Notes: a model not told the origin generated them from the sequence alone. DNA of 8,753 nucleotides from an uncultured Oscillospiraceae bacterium (GCA_944385065.1 CALWVX010000071.1:1-8753), one strand, 5' to 3'. Positions 1-6,473 are shown, counted from the stretch's first letter. A program made the numbers and translations.

Positions 1-282
1 ATCGGCTTTATGATCACCCTGACCATCATGGGCACCATCCGGGAGATCCTGGGCTCCGGCACCTGGATGTCCGGGCTGGACGGTCTCTTCCCCTTCCTGC
101 CCGAGGGCTTTGCCATTCAGGTCCTGCCTGAGAGCATCGATCCCTTCACCATCATGACCAGCGCCCCCGGCGGCTTCTTTGTCTTCGGTGTGATGATGGC
201 GGCGGCCACCTGGCTGACCACCCGCCCCAAGAAGGTCAAGACCTCCGCACCCGCTGAGGCTGTGGAAGGAGGGAATGCGTAA
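1..282 (+). CDS. rnfE: Rnf complex subunit RnfE, C-terminal part (5' end outside window)
   Basis: This is the last 93 codons of an open frame that enters from the left edge; the ATG at 10 is internal. RnfE is an integral membrane subunit of the Rnf complex, which couples electron transfer from reduced ferredoxin to NAD+ with Na+ or H+ export. The visible part has a membrane stretch containing the family-like TIMGTIREILGSG, a loop rich in Pro and Gly, and a final hydrophobic segment (FFVFGVMMAAATWL) followed by a basic, Ala-rich tail. The assignment rests on this motif and on the neighbours: rnfA follows with a one-base overlap (TAATG) and rnfB comes next, the usual E-A-B order at the end of rnfCDGEAB. 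RnfD and NqrD/E-type proteins are related, but the gene order favours RnfE. Confidence 0.88.
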   Translation: MGFMITLTIMGTIREILGSGTWMSGLDGLFPFLPEGFAIQVLPESIDPFTIMTSAPGGFFVFGVMMAAATWLTTRPKKVKTSAPAEAVEGGNA

Positions 283-905
283 TGTCTCCTCTGCATCTTG
301 CCAGTATCTTCTTTACCATGATCCTGGTGGACAACTACGTGCTGGTTCAGTTCCTGGGTATCTGCCCCTTCCTGGGCGTGTCCAAGAAGCTGGACAGCGC
401 GGTGGGTATGTCCCTGGCCGTCACCTTCGTCATGGTGCTGGCCACCGCGGCCACCTGGCCCATTCAGACCTTCCTGCTGACCCCCGCCAATCCGGACGGT
501 ACGCTGAAGTGGGACATGGGCTATCTGCAGACCATCGTCTTCATCCTGATCATCGCCGTCCTAGTGCAGCTGCTGGAGAGCATCCTGAAGAAGTTCATTC
601 CCGCCCTGTACCGCTCTCTGGGTGTGTACCTTCCCCTGATCACCACCAACTGCACCATCCTGGGTGTCACCGTGCTGAATATCGACAACGGCTATGACTT
701 CCTGGAGAGCGTGGTGTGCGCCGCCGGCGCCGGCCTGGGCTTCCTGCTGGCCATGGTGCTGTTCTCCGGCGTGCGCCGGAAGGTGGAACAGGCCGTCACT
801 CCCAAGTGCTTCCAGGGTCTGCCCATCACGCTGGTTTCCGCGGCGATCACCGCTCTGTCCTTCATGGGCTTCGGCGGCATCGTGGAATCCACCTTCGGCG
901 CGTAA
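282..905 (+). CDS. rnfA: Rnf complex subunit RnfA
   Basis: RnfA is a polytopic inner-membrane subunit of the ion-translocating ferredoxin:NAD+ oxidoreductase. It pairs with RnfE to form the membrane core. The 207-residue product has about six hydrophobic segments. Family hallmarks are VDNYVLVQFLGICPFLGVSK near the N terminus, LYRSLGVYLPLITTNCTILG in the middle and a closing FMGFGGIVES. It is slightly longer than the roughly 190-residue proteobacterial proteins because of a loop near residues 65-75 (LTPANPDGTLKWD). The ATG at 282 overlaps the rnfE stop by one base and has AAGGAGGG at 266-273, 8 nt upstream, so translational coupling is likely. The conserved Cys residues of the CP and TTNC motifs are those expected near the Fe-S site of RnfA/NqrE-type proteins (family knowledge). 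Confidence 0.95.
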   Translation: MSPLHLASIFFTMILVDNYVLVQFLGICPFLGVSKKLDSAVGMSLAVTFVMVLATAATWPIQTFLLTPANPDGTLKWDMGYLQTIVFILIIAVLVQLLESILKKFIPALYRSLGVYLPLITTNCTILGVTVLNIDNGYDFLESVVCAAGAGLGFLLAMVLFSGVRRKVEQAVTPKCFQGLPITLVSAAITALSFMGFGGIVESTFGA

Positions 906-925
906 GACAGGAGGGAGAGTAGGAA

Positions 926-1726
926 ATGAATCCGATTTTAATGGCAATCATCCTGGTCACGGTGATCGGCCTCATCGGGGCCATCATCCTGGTGGCCGCC
1001 TCCATCTTCATGTATGTCCCCGTGGATGAGCGGGTGGAGCAGATCACCGGCGTCCTGGCCGGTGCCAACTGCGGCGCCTGCGGCTGTGCCGGCTGCGCGG
1101 ACTACGCCAAGAGCATTGTGGAGGACGGCAACGCGATCAACAAGTGCATCCCCGGCGGCGCCCAGTGCGCCTCGGCCATCGCTCAGATCATGGGCGTGGA
1201 TGCCGGGACAGTCACCCCCATGAAAGCGGTGGTGGCCTGTTCCGGGACTTGTGACAAGACCTCCAAGCGCTATGAGTTCCAGGGAATCCAGAGCTGCCAG
1301 GCCGTGAAGGGCCTGTACGGCGGCGACGGCATGTGCCAGTACGGCTGCTTGGGCTATGGCGACTGTGTGAAGGCCTGCGCCTTCGATTCCATCCACATCA
1401 AGGACGGCATCGCCAAGGTGGACTATGAGAAGTGTACCGGCTGCGGCATGTGTGCCGCAGCGTGCCCCAATTCTGTCATCAGTATCGTGCCCGAGCACAA
1501 GCGCAAGCCCGTGGTGCTGTGCCAGAACAAGGACAAAGGCGCTCAGACCCGCAAGGCCTGCACCGCCGGCTGTATCGGCTGTATGAAGTGCGCCAAGGCC
1601 TGCCCCAAGCAGGCCATCACCGTGGAGAACAACGTGGCGTATATCGACCAGTCCCTGTGCGTGGGCTGCCAGCTGTGCGTCAAGGAGTGCCCGGTGGGCG
1701 TGATCCATGTGCCTGCCGCCATGTGA
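926..1726 (+). CDS. rnfB: Rnf complex iron-sulfur subunit RnfB
   Basis: RnfB is the membrane-anchored, multi-cluster Fe-S subunit that takes electrons from reduced ferredoxin in the Rnf complex. The 266-residue protein starts with one transmembrane helix (about residues 4-30). A RnfB-type 4Fe-4S motif follows, with C49, C52, C57 and C74 in the context GANCGACGCAGCADYAK...NKCIPGG. Further Cys residues lie at 105, 109 and 124, and a CQYGC...CVKAC cluster spans 137-151. Three classical CxxCxxCxxxCP ferredoxin motifs lie at 170-180, 216-226 and 245-255. The extra ferredoxin motifs beyond the basic set are common in clostridial RnfB. AGGAGG at 909-914 lies 11 nt before the ATG, a little far, with a second purine run next to the start. 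This is the last gene of the operon; a strong hairpin lies 25 nt after its stop. Confidence 0.96.
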   Translation: MNPILMAIILVTVIGLIGAIILVAASIFMYVPVDERVEQITGVLAGANCGACGCAGCADYAKSIVEDGNAINKCIPGGAQCASAIAQIMGVDAGTVTPMKAVVACSGTCDKTSKRYEFQGIQSCQAVKGLYGGDGMCQYGCLGYGDCVKACAFDSIHIKDGIAKVDYEKCTGCGMCAAACPNSVISIVPEHKRKPVVLCQNKDKGAQTRKACTAGCIGCMKCAKACPKQAITVENNVAYIDQSLCVGCQLCVKECPVGVIHVPAAM

Positions 1727-1751
1727 TCAGCCTGATCAGAAATCAAAACAG

Positions 1752-1789
1752 AAAACCGCCGCCCCGGACTATTCCGGGGCGGCGGTTTT
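1752..1789. terminator. Bidirectional intrinsic terminator between rnfB and rodA
   Basis: A perfect 16-bp inverted repeat, AAAACCGCCGCCCCGG at 1752-1767 and its complement at 1774-1789, surrounds the 6-nt loop ACTATT. The A run on one side and T run on the other give a U-ended hairpin on either strand. It lies between the converging rnfB and rodA stops, so it probably ends both transcripts. The terminal run is only four T, but the stem is very GC-rich. Confidence 0.9.
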
Positions 1790-1806
1790 GTGGAAAGGAA
1801 AGGGGG

Positions 1807-2991
1807 CTAGGAGGGAATCCGATCCCGCAGCCAGCTGGGCAGGGTCCTGGCTTTGACGCTGGAGACAATGCCCATGGCGGCGAAGAGGGTGATAATGGAT
1901 GAGCCCCCGTAGCTGAAAAAGGGGAGGGTCAGTCCCATCACCGGCAGAACATACAGGCACATGCCCACATTCAGGAAAATCTGGATGAACAGCATCCCCG
2001 CCATCCCCATGCACACATAGGCGTCAAAGGGGGAGCTGGCATGCCGGCCCACCCAGATGCACCGCAGCACAACAGCGGACAGCAGCAGCAGGAGCAGCAG
2101 ACAGCCCACCATCCCCAGCTCCTCGCCGCACACGGCGAAAATGAAGTCGGTATGCCGGGCGGGGAGAGCGTCGCTGTTTTCCGCCTGGGTCTGGGTGCCG
2201 TTGAGGTAGCCCTGACCGAACAGCTGGCCCGAGCCGATGGCCAGGATGGAACGGGTCTGCTGAAAGCCATACCCCTGAGGGTCCAGACTGTGGTCCAGCA
2301 CCACCCGGAAGCGCATGATCCGGTAGTCGTCCATCAGGCCGGACTCCGGCAGGAAAAACAGGCAGAAGATCAAAACCGCCGCGACCACGCCGCCGCCCAC
2401 CAGCAAAAACCACCGCAGCTTGACTCCGGCGGCCCAGGACATAAAAGCGAAGATCGCCGTATAGACCACGCACATGCCCATGTCTCCGCAGACCAGGGCG
2501 ATCAATCCGAGCATGAAGGCGGCGTAGCCCCCGATCTGCAGCAGGGCGGGCAGGGAGCTGATGTCCCGGCCGCCCTCCTGAATGCGCCAGATCAGATAGG
2601 CCAGCAGCAGCACATAGGGCAGCTTGTCCACCTCGTTGGGCTGGATCTCCATGGGAAAGCCGGGGATGTCCAGCCAGTTCAGGTTGCCCATGTTGTGATC
2701 GGTGCCCAGAGGGGAGAGCAAAAGCAGAATGAGGACCACGCTGCCTCCGAACACCAGCTTCCAGTGCTTTTCCAGAAAGAGCTGAAAGTCCACAAAGGTA
2801 AAGAGCGCGTAGGCAATCACCCCCAGGGCGATGGCCGCGCACTGGACGATCAGCGCCCGGTTGTTGTCATTATAGCGGGTGGCCGAGAAAATCAGGAGCA
2901 GGCCGTATCCGCTGGACAGCAGGCACAGGGTCAGCAGCACCATATCTCCCTTTTTGATAAATTCCCGCACGGGGGAGAACAAAACGGACAA
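1807..2991 (-). CDS. rodA: SEDS peptidoglycan polymerase RodA
   Basis: RodA is the membrane glycosyltransferase that polymerises lipid II into glycan strands with a class B PBP during cell elongation. The 394-residue product (from the TTG) is almost entirely hydrophobic, with about ten membrane segments. It carries the variant QPNEVDK at 118-123 (usually QPSExxK) and LNGTQTQ at 263-269. LPARHTDFIFAVCGEELG at 277-293 holds the presumed catalytic Asp282, and LPFFSYGGSS at 356-365 is the SEDS signature. The LNGTQ and HTDFIF motifs point to RodA rather than FtsW. The frame stays open to 3348, but that extension runs antisense through tsaE and lacks membrane character. The TTG at 2991-2989 is preceded by GGAGGTGAG 7 nt upstream (from GGAGG) and by a promoter. 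An ATG at 2943 would cut off the leading basic segment and has GGGAG only 2 nt away. No mreC or PBP2 gene is adjacent. Confidence 0.93.
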   Translation of the reverse strand: MSVLFSPVREFIKKGDMVLLTLCLLSSGYGLLLIFSATRYNDNNRALIVQCAAIALGVIAYALFTFVDFQLFLEKHWKLVFGGSVVLILLLLSPLGTDHNMGNLNWLDIPGFPMEIQPNEVDKLPYVLLLAYLIWRIQEGGRDISSLPALLQIGGYAAFMLGLIALVCGDMGMCVVYTAIFAFMSWAAGVKLRWFLLVGGGVVAAVLIFCLFFLPESGLMDDYRIMRFRVVLDHSLDPQGYGFQQTRSILAIGSGQLFGQGYLNGTQTQAENSDALPARHTDFIFAVCGEELGMVGCLLLLLLLSAVVLRCIWVGRHASSPFDAYVCMGMAGMLFIQIFLNVGMCLYVLPVMGLTLPFFSYGGSSIITLFAAMGIVSSVKARTLPSWLRDRIPS

Positions 2992-2994
2992 GGC

Positions 2995-3003
2995 CTCACC
3001 TCC
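2995..3003 (-). promoter_or_regulatory. Shine-Dalgarno site that fixes the rodA TTG start
   Basis: On the minus strand GGAGGTGAG lies just upstream of the TTG at 2991-2989, with 7 nt between GGAGG and the start codon. It is the only strong site near the beginning of the conserved protein and is the main reason for choosing a TTG over the downstream ATG at 2943. Confidence 0.75.
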
Positions 3004-3023
3004 GATCGAAAAGCTGTCGCTAT

Positions 3024-3051
3024 ATTTTAGCACATTTTGCTGGAAACGCAA
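3024..3051 (-). promoter_or_regulatory. Promoter for rodA
   Basis: Read on the minus strand, TTGCGT (3051-3046) and TAAAAT (3029-3024) are separated by 16 nt. Transcription would start near 3017, giving a leader of about 26 nt that holds the rodA Shine-Dalgarno site. The boxes match the housekeeping consensus in 4 and 5 of 6 positions. The -35 shares base 3046 with the -35 of the divergent tsaE promoter. Confidence 0.6.
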
Positions 3052-3069
3052 ACCAAATCGTGGTATAAT
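3041..3069 (+). promoter_or_regulatory. Promoter for the tsaE-tsaB-upp operon (extended -10)
   Basis: A perfect TATAAT lies at 3064-3069 and is preceded by TGG, giving an extended -10 (TGnTATAAT). A weaker -35, TGGAAA at 3041-3046, lies 17 nt upstream. The transcript would begin near 3076. This excludes the ATG at 3037 as the tsaE start and leaves the ATG at 3082 with only about 6 nt of leader. Confidence 0.75.
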
Positions 3070-3100
3070 CCCCTGGTATGGATGAAAATTTTCTGTGAAC

Positions 3101-3107
3101 AAGGGGG
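3101..3107 (+). promoter_or_regulatory. Shine-Dalgarno site that fixes the tsaE GTG start
   Basis: AAGGGGG lies 7 nt upstream of the GTG at 3115. The earlier in-frame ATG codons at 3037 and 3082 have no comparable site and lie upstream of, or right at, the predicted transcription start. Confidence 0.65.
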
Positions 3108-3114
3108 AAGGCTT

Positions 3115-3549
3115 GTGCCGGAGCAGCAGTTTCTCTCCAGCAGCCCAGAGGAGACCGAGGCAATTGGGGCCCGGTTGGCCCGGGTCCTGAGTCCGGGGGA
3201 TGTTGTGGCCTTTTCTGGAGACCTGGGGGCGGGAAAGACCGCTTTTGTCCGGGGACTGGCCCGGGGATTGGAAATCAGCGGGCGGGTGACCAGTCCAACC
3301 TTCACCATTGTCAATGAGTATGAGGGGGGAAGGCTGCCCCTGTTTCACTTTGACCTGTACCGCCTGGGCTCTGCCGACGAGCTGTTTGACATCGGCTGGG
3401 AGGACTATCTGGCCCGGGGCGGCGTGTGCGCCGTGGAGTGGAGCGAGCGCATGGAAGAGCTGCTGGAGCCCGACGCGATTCAGGTGGACATCCGCCGGGG
3501 TATGGAGAACGGGCAGCGCATCATTACGGTGAAGGGGGTGTCCCTGTGA
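3115..3549 (+). CDS. tsaE: tRNA t6A biosynthesis ATPase TsaE
   Basis: TsaE is the P-loop ATPase that works with TsaB and TsaD to make N6-threonylcarbamoyladenosine at position 37 of ANN-decoding tRNAs, in the cytoplasm. From the GTG the protein has 144 residues, a normal length for the family. The Walker A motif GDLGAGKT is at 35-42, the family segment VTSPTFTIVNEYE at 58-70, FHFDLYRL at 77-84 and VEWSERMEELL at 107-117. The frame is open back to 3037, but promoter and Shine-Dalgarno positions favour the GTG at 3115. The stop overlaps the tsaB start by 4 nt (GTGA), which suggests coupled translation of two proteins that act in one complex. Confidence 0.95.
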   Translation: MPEQQFLSSSPEETEAIGARLARVLSPGDVVAFSGDLGAGKTAFVRGLARGLEISGRVTSPTFTIVNEYEGGRLPLFHFDLYRLGSADELFDIGWEDYLARGGVCAVEWSERMEELLEPDAIQVDIRRGMENGQRIITVKGVSL

Positions 3550-4271
3550 ATATTTTGGCCCTGGAGGCCTCCGCAGGCCCCTGCTCCGCGGCCCTGTGCC
3601 GGGACGGAGTGCTGGCGGCCCAGTCCTGGCAGAACAGCGGGCTGACCCACAGCCGGACCCTGCTGCCCATGGTGGACAGCATGCTGAAAAACTGCGGCGC
3701 GTCCCTGGACGAGGTGGACGTGGTGGCGGTGTCCGCCGGCCCCGGCTCCTTCACCGGGCTGCGCATCGCCGTATCCACCGCGAAGGGCTTGGCCTGGGGG
3801 CGGGATCTGGACTGCGCCCCCTGTTCCACGCTGGAGTCCATGGCATGGCCTCTGGCCCATTGGGCGGGCAGACTGATCGTGTGCGCCATGGACGCCCGGC
3901 GCAGGCAGGTGTATAACGCCCTGTTCCTGGCCACGGGGGAGGGGCTGGAGCGCCTGTCTCCCGACCGGGCCATCTCCCTGGAGGAATTGGGCGCAGAGCT
4001 GAAAAATCACAATTTTCCGAAAATAGTCGTTGGAGATGGAGCGCTGCTGTGTTATAATAGCCTGCGAGATCAGATCTGCGACCTGACCCTGGCCCCGGAG
4101 CATCTGCGCCTGCAGAGCGCCTGGGGCGTGGCGAGGGCCGCTCAGGAGCTGGCCGCCCGGGGTGAACTGGTCAAGAGCGGCGAGCTGGTTCCCGTATATC
4201 ATCGCCTGTCTCAGGCGGAACGGGAGCGGCTGGAGCGGGAGCGGAGCGCAACAAACGGAAGGGGTATGTAA
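3546..4271 (+). CDS. tsaB: tRNA t6A biosynthesis protein TsaB
   Basis: TsaB (YeaZ) is the inactive paralogue of TsaD; it scaffolds the TsaD-TsaB-TsaE complex for t6A formation. The 241-residue protein begins MNILALEASAGPCSAALC and carries the family signature AVSAGPGSFTGLRIAVSTAKGL at about 65-86, then a PCSTLESMAWP stretch. The C terminus is a highly charged helix (LSQAERERLERERSA), as often seen in clostridial TsaB. The GTG at 3546 overlaps the tsaE stop and has GGGGG about 8 nt upstream. The frame is open further upstream (to 3426), but that part lies inside tsaE and is not family-like. In many Firmicutes rimI and tsaD follow; here upp follows after 2 nt, so tsaD must be elsewhere. Confidence 0.95.
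   Translation: MNILALEASAGPCSAALCRDGVLAAQSWQNSGLTHSRTLLPMVDSMLKNCGASLDEVDVVAVSAGPGSFTGLRIAVSTAKGLAWGRDLDCAPCSTLESMAWPLAHWAGRLIVCAMDARRRQVYNALFLATGEGLERLSPDRAISLEELGAELKNHNFPKIVVGDGALLCYNSLRDQICDLTLAPEHLRLQSAWGVARAAQELAARGELVKSGELVPVYHRLSQAERERLERERSATNGRGM
4030..4058 (+). promoter_or_regulatory. Possible internal promoter in tsaB, upstream of upp
   Basis: TATAAT occurs at 4053-4058 inside tsaB, 17 nt after TTGGAG at 4030-4035 (3 of 6 to the -35 consensus). The patch around 4005-4060 is unusually AT-rich for this gene. It could give upp a separate transcript starting about 210 nt before its ATG. The -35 is poor, and a chance TATAAT within a Tyr-Asn codon run is quite possible. Confidence 0.25.
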
Positions 4272-4273
4272 CT

Positions 4274-4909
4274 ATGTTTGACGAGAAAGTACATGTGCTG
4301 GACCACCCTCTGCTGCAGCACAAGCTGTCCATTCTCCGGGACGAGCGCACCGGGGTGAAGGAATTCCGGGAGATCGTCTCCGAGGTGGCCGCGCTGGAGT
4401 GCTACGAGGCTACCCGGGATCTGCCCCTGGAGGATGTGGTTATCAAGACCCCGGTGGCCACCGGTACCTTCAAGCATCTGGCGGGCAAGAAGCTGGCCAT
4501 CGTTCCCATTCTCCGGGCCGGTCTGGGCATGGTGGACGGGATTCTGAACCTGATTCCCTCCGCCAAGGTGGGACACATCGGACTGTACCGGGACCCGGAG
4601 ACCCACAAGCCGGTGGAGTACTACTGCAAGATGCCCACTGACATTGCCGAGCGGGACGTGATCGTGCTGGATCCCATGCTGGCCACCGGCGGCTCCGCTT
4701 CCGCCGCCATCACATTCCTGAAGGGCTATGGATGCAGGCATATCAAGCTGATGAATATCCTGGCCGCCCCGGAGGGAATTGAAGTGATCCGCCGGGATCA
4801 CCCGGATGTGGAGATTTATGTGGCCGCCGTGGATGAGAAGCTCAACGAGCACGCCTATATTGTGCCCGGGCTGGGGGACGCCGGCGACCGGATTTTTGGG
4901 ACAAAATAA
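4274..4909 (+). CDS. upp: Uracil phosphoribosyltransferase
   Basis: Upp converts uracil and PRPP into UMP and pyrophosphate in pyrimidine salvage, in the cytoplasm. The 211-residue product is full length. It shows IVPILRAGLGMVDG at 76-89, the PRPP-binding loop VLDPMLATGGSASAA at 131-145 and the C-terminal uracil-site segment YIVPGLGDAGDRIFGT at 195-210. Its ATG lies 2 nt after the tsaB stop, with GGAAGGGG about 9 nt upstream, so it is probably cotranscribed with tsaE and tsaB. No uraA permease gene is next to it. No convincing terminator follows the stop: there is a short A run and weak 4-bp and 6-bp hairpins without a T tract. Confidence 0.97.
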   Translation: MFDEKVHVLDHPLLQHKLSILRDERTGVKEFREIVSEVAALECYEATRDLPLEDVVIKTPVATGTFKHLAGKKLAIVPILRAGLGMVDGILNLIPSAKVGHIGLYRDPETHKPVEYYCKMPTDIAERDVIVLDPMLATGGSASAAITFLKGYGCRHIKLMNILAAPEGIEVIRRDHPDVEIYVAAVDEKLNEHAYIVPGLGDAGDRIFGTK

Positions 4910-4932
4910 AAAACCGCCGATCAGACCGGCAA

Positions 4933-5040
4933 TCTGCCCTGCGGCAGACCATATACAAAATCAATATGTCTCGCGCTCAGGCCGCCGGGTTGAGCGCAGG
5001 GCGTCCGCTTTCCCGCCGTTAGGCCTGAGCAGGTGGGAAA
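4933..5040 (+). ncRNA. Candidate structured leader upstream of the MATE gene
   Basis: The gap from the upp stop to the MATE start (4910-5075) has no ORF, but it is full of inverted repeats. TCTGCC/GGCAGA (4933-4938, 4943-4948) has a 4-nt loop. GCGCTCA/TGAGCGC (4973-4979, 4991-4997) has an 11-nt loop. GCTCAGGCC/GGCCTGAGC (4975-4983, 5022-5030) shares its 5' arm with the previous stem. TTTCCCGCC pairs with GGTGGGAAA (5009-5017, 5032-5040; one G-T pair), and its loop holds the 3' arm of the third stem. The stems therefore compete or form a pseudoknot. No T-tract terminator and no convincing promoter were found, and it matches no riboswitch class that I recognise. The MATE Shine-Dalgarno (GAGGAG, 5064-5069) lies outside the repeats. 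Confidence 0.35.
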
Positions 5041-5075
5041 CCGGGCGCCTCTTTGTGTGAAATGAGGAGATACCA

Positions 5076-6395
5076 ATGGAGCAAAATCAGATCCGGAGCA
5101 ATTTTTTCCGGTATACCTCCCAGAACATGCTGGGAATGATGGGGCTGTCCTGCTACATTCTGGCCGATACCTACTTTATTTCTCAGGGCTTGGGCGCAGA
5201 CGGCCTGACGGCTCTGAATCTGGCCATCCCTTTCTATAATTTTATCCAGGGACTCGGCCTGATGCTGGGCATGGGCGGAGCGACCAAATTTGCGCTTCTG
5301 CGGGGGCAGGGCAGCGAGGACGAGGCGCAGAGGGCCTTCAGCCGCTCGGCCGTGCTGGCCCTTCTGACCTCCCTGATCTTTGTCATCCCGGGACTGCTTT
5401 TTGCCGACCAGATGAGCACGCTGCTGGGCGGCACGGGGGAAGTTCACGGAATGACGGCGACCTACCTCCGGGTGCTGCTGACTTTTTCGCCGGCCTTTCT
5501 GCTCAACAACGTGGTGCTCTGCTTTGTGCGCAATGACGGGGCGCCGAGACTGGCCATGACCGCGATGCTGGGAGGAAGCTTTTCCAACATCGTATTGGAC
5601 TACATTTTTATTTTCCCCTGCGGGATGGGAATGTTCGGCGCGGTGTTTGCAACCGGACTGGCCCCGGTCATCAGTCTGGTCATCCTGTCCGGTCACTTCA
5701 AAAAGCGTACCCTCCGCTTCCAGCGCGAGGGACTGACGCTGCGGGGTTCCGGCGAGGTGGCGCTGCTGGGCGCGCCCTCGCTGATTTCCGAGATGTCCTC
5801 CGGCCTGGTGCTACTGCTGTTCAATTTTATTATCCTGGGACTGGCCGGCAATCTGGGCGTTGCGGGCTACGGCGTCGTGGCGAATATCTATCTGGTGGTC
5901 ATCGCGCTGTTTACCGGTCTGGGTCAGGGAATTCAGCCGCTGGTGAGCGCGGCCTGGGGGAGCGGAGACAAAAAAACGACCCGCGTGGTGTACCGCTACG
6001 CTCTGATCTTCGCGGTGACCCTGGCCGTGGTGGTCTATGTGGTCTCGTTCTTCCTGGCCGACCCCATTGTGGCTGCGTTCAACCGGGAGGGCGATCCGGA
6101 CCTGCAGGCCATTGCGGTCCGGGGGCTGAAGCTCTACTTCACCGCGTTCTTCTTCTCCGGGTGCAATGTGGTGACGGCGGTGTTCTTTTCTTCTCTGGAG
6201 CGGCCGAAGGCCGGGTTTGTGGTCTCGATTCTCCGGGGATTTGTGCTGATCGTTCCGCTGGCCCTGATCCTGTCCCGGATCTTGGGAATGGACGGGGTGT
6301 GGCTCAGCGCCCCGATGACCGAAGCGATTACCACCCTGGTTGCCATCGTGCTGTATCGGCGGATGAGCAGAGAGGGGCAGACGGAGAAGGCTTGA
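5076..6395 (+). CDS. MATE family multidrug efflux transporter
   Basis: MATE proteins export cationic drugs or metabolites across the cytoplasmic membrane in exchange for Na+ or H+. The 439-residue protein has about twelve hydrophobic segments in two similar halves. The N-terminal half shows the family pattern: MLGMMGLSCYILADTYFIS, then LNLAIPFYNFIQGLGLMLGMGG followed by a charged loop (LLRGQGSEDEAQRAFSRS). The second half repeats the pattern near GVVANIYLVV and GLGQGIQPLVSAAWGSGD. It belongs broadly with the DinF/MepA-like MATE proteins; the substrate cannot be read from sequence. The ATG has GAGGAG 6 nt upstream (5064-5069). The stop (6393-6395) lies inside the -35 box of the next promoter, so the downstream ABC-F gene has its own transcript. 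Confidence 0.92.
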   Translation: MEQNQIRSNFFRYTSQNMLGMMGLSCYILADTYFISQGLGADGLTALNLAIPFYNFIQGLGLMLGMGGATKFALLRGQGSEDEAQRAFSRSAVLALLTSLIFVIPGLLFADQMSTLLGGTGEVHGMTATYLRVLLTFSPAFLLNNVVLCFVRNDGAPRLAMTAMLGGSFSNIVLDYIFIFPCGMGMFGAVFATGLAPVISLVILSGHFKKRTLRFQREGLTLRGSGEVALLGAPSLISEMSSGLVLLLFNFIILGLAGNLGVAGYGVVANIYLVVIALFTGLGQGIQPLVSAAWGSGDKKTTRVVYRYALIFAVTLAVVVYVVSFFLADPIVAAFNREGDPDLQAIAVRGLKLYFTAFFFSGCNVVTAVFFSSLERPKAGFVVSILRGFVLIVPLALILSRILGMDGVWLSAPMTEAITTLVAIVLYRRMSREGQTEKA

Positions 6396-6420
6396 CAAGC
6401 CTGCGCTTGCGTGCTATATT
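6392..6420 (+). promoter_or_regulatory. Strong promoter for the ABC-F leader RNA
   Basis: A perfect -35, TTGACA (6392-6397), a 17-nt spacer and TATATT (6415-6420), which is also preceded by TGC to give an extended -10. It is the best housekeeping-type promoter in the window. Transcription should begin near 6427. The -35 overlaps the stop codon of the MATE gene. Confidence 0.85.
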
Positions 6421-6452
6421 GACGTTAACTTGAAAGAAGGGCTGGTGGGAAG

Positions 6453-6473
6453 ATGCGCAAGTTCCCTTGCTGA
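6453..6473 (+). CDS. Leader peptide MRKFPC of the ABC-F attenuator
   Basis: The sequence reads ATG CGC AAG TTC CCT TGC TGA, six codons starting about 26 nt after the predicted transcription start. GGTGGG lies 3 nt before the ATG, which is close, and AGAAGG lies 12 nt upstream, so initiation strength is uncertain. The start region forms the 5' arm of the 16-bp helix and would be hidden once the 3' arm is made. Its role as a stalling peptide is inferred from position, size and the downstream terminator. It is too short for similarity to be informative. Confidence 0.5.
   Translation: MRKFPC

Noticed and set aside
938..1708. 256-residue minus-strand frame opposite rnfB
   Set aside because: His/Ala/Gly-rich shadow of rnfB codons. 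The Cys-rich rnfB frame is clearly the coding one.
2041..3030. Long plus-strand frame of 329 residues opposite rodA
   Set aside because: The product is rich in Gln, His and Gly with no domain, as expected for the reverse strand of a GC-rich, Leu/Ala-rich membrane protein gene.
2992..3348. N-terminal extension of the rodA frame by 119 residues (start at 3348)
   Set aside because: It runs antisense through the start and Walker A region of tsaE, has no membrane or family features, and lies upstream of the rodA promoter and Shine-Dalgarno site.
4916..4948. Terminator after upp
   Set aside because: Only 4-bp and 6-bp stems, with no T tract after them. Not enough to call.
5019..5696. 225-residue minus-strand frame opposite the MATE gene
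   Set aside because: Low-complexity Gln/His/Arg composition, no start signals, and fully antisense to a well-supported transporter gene.
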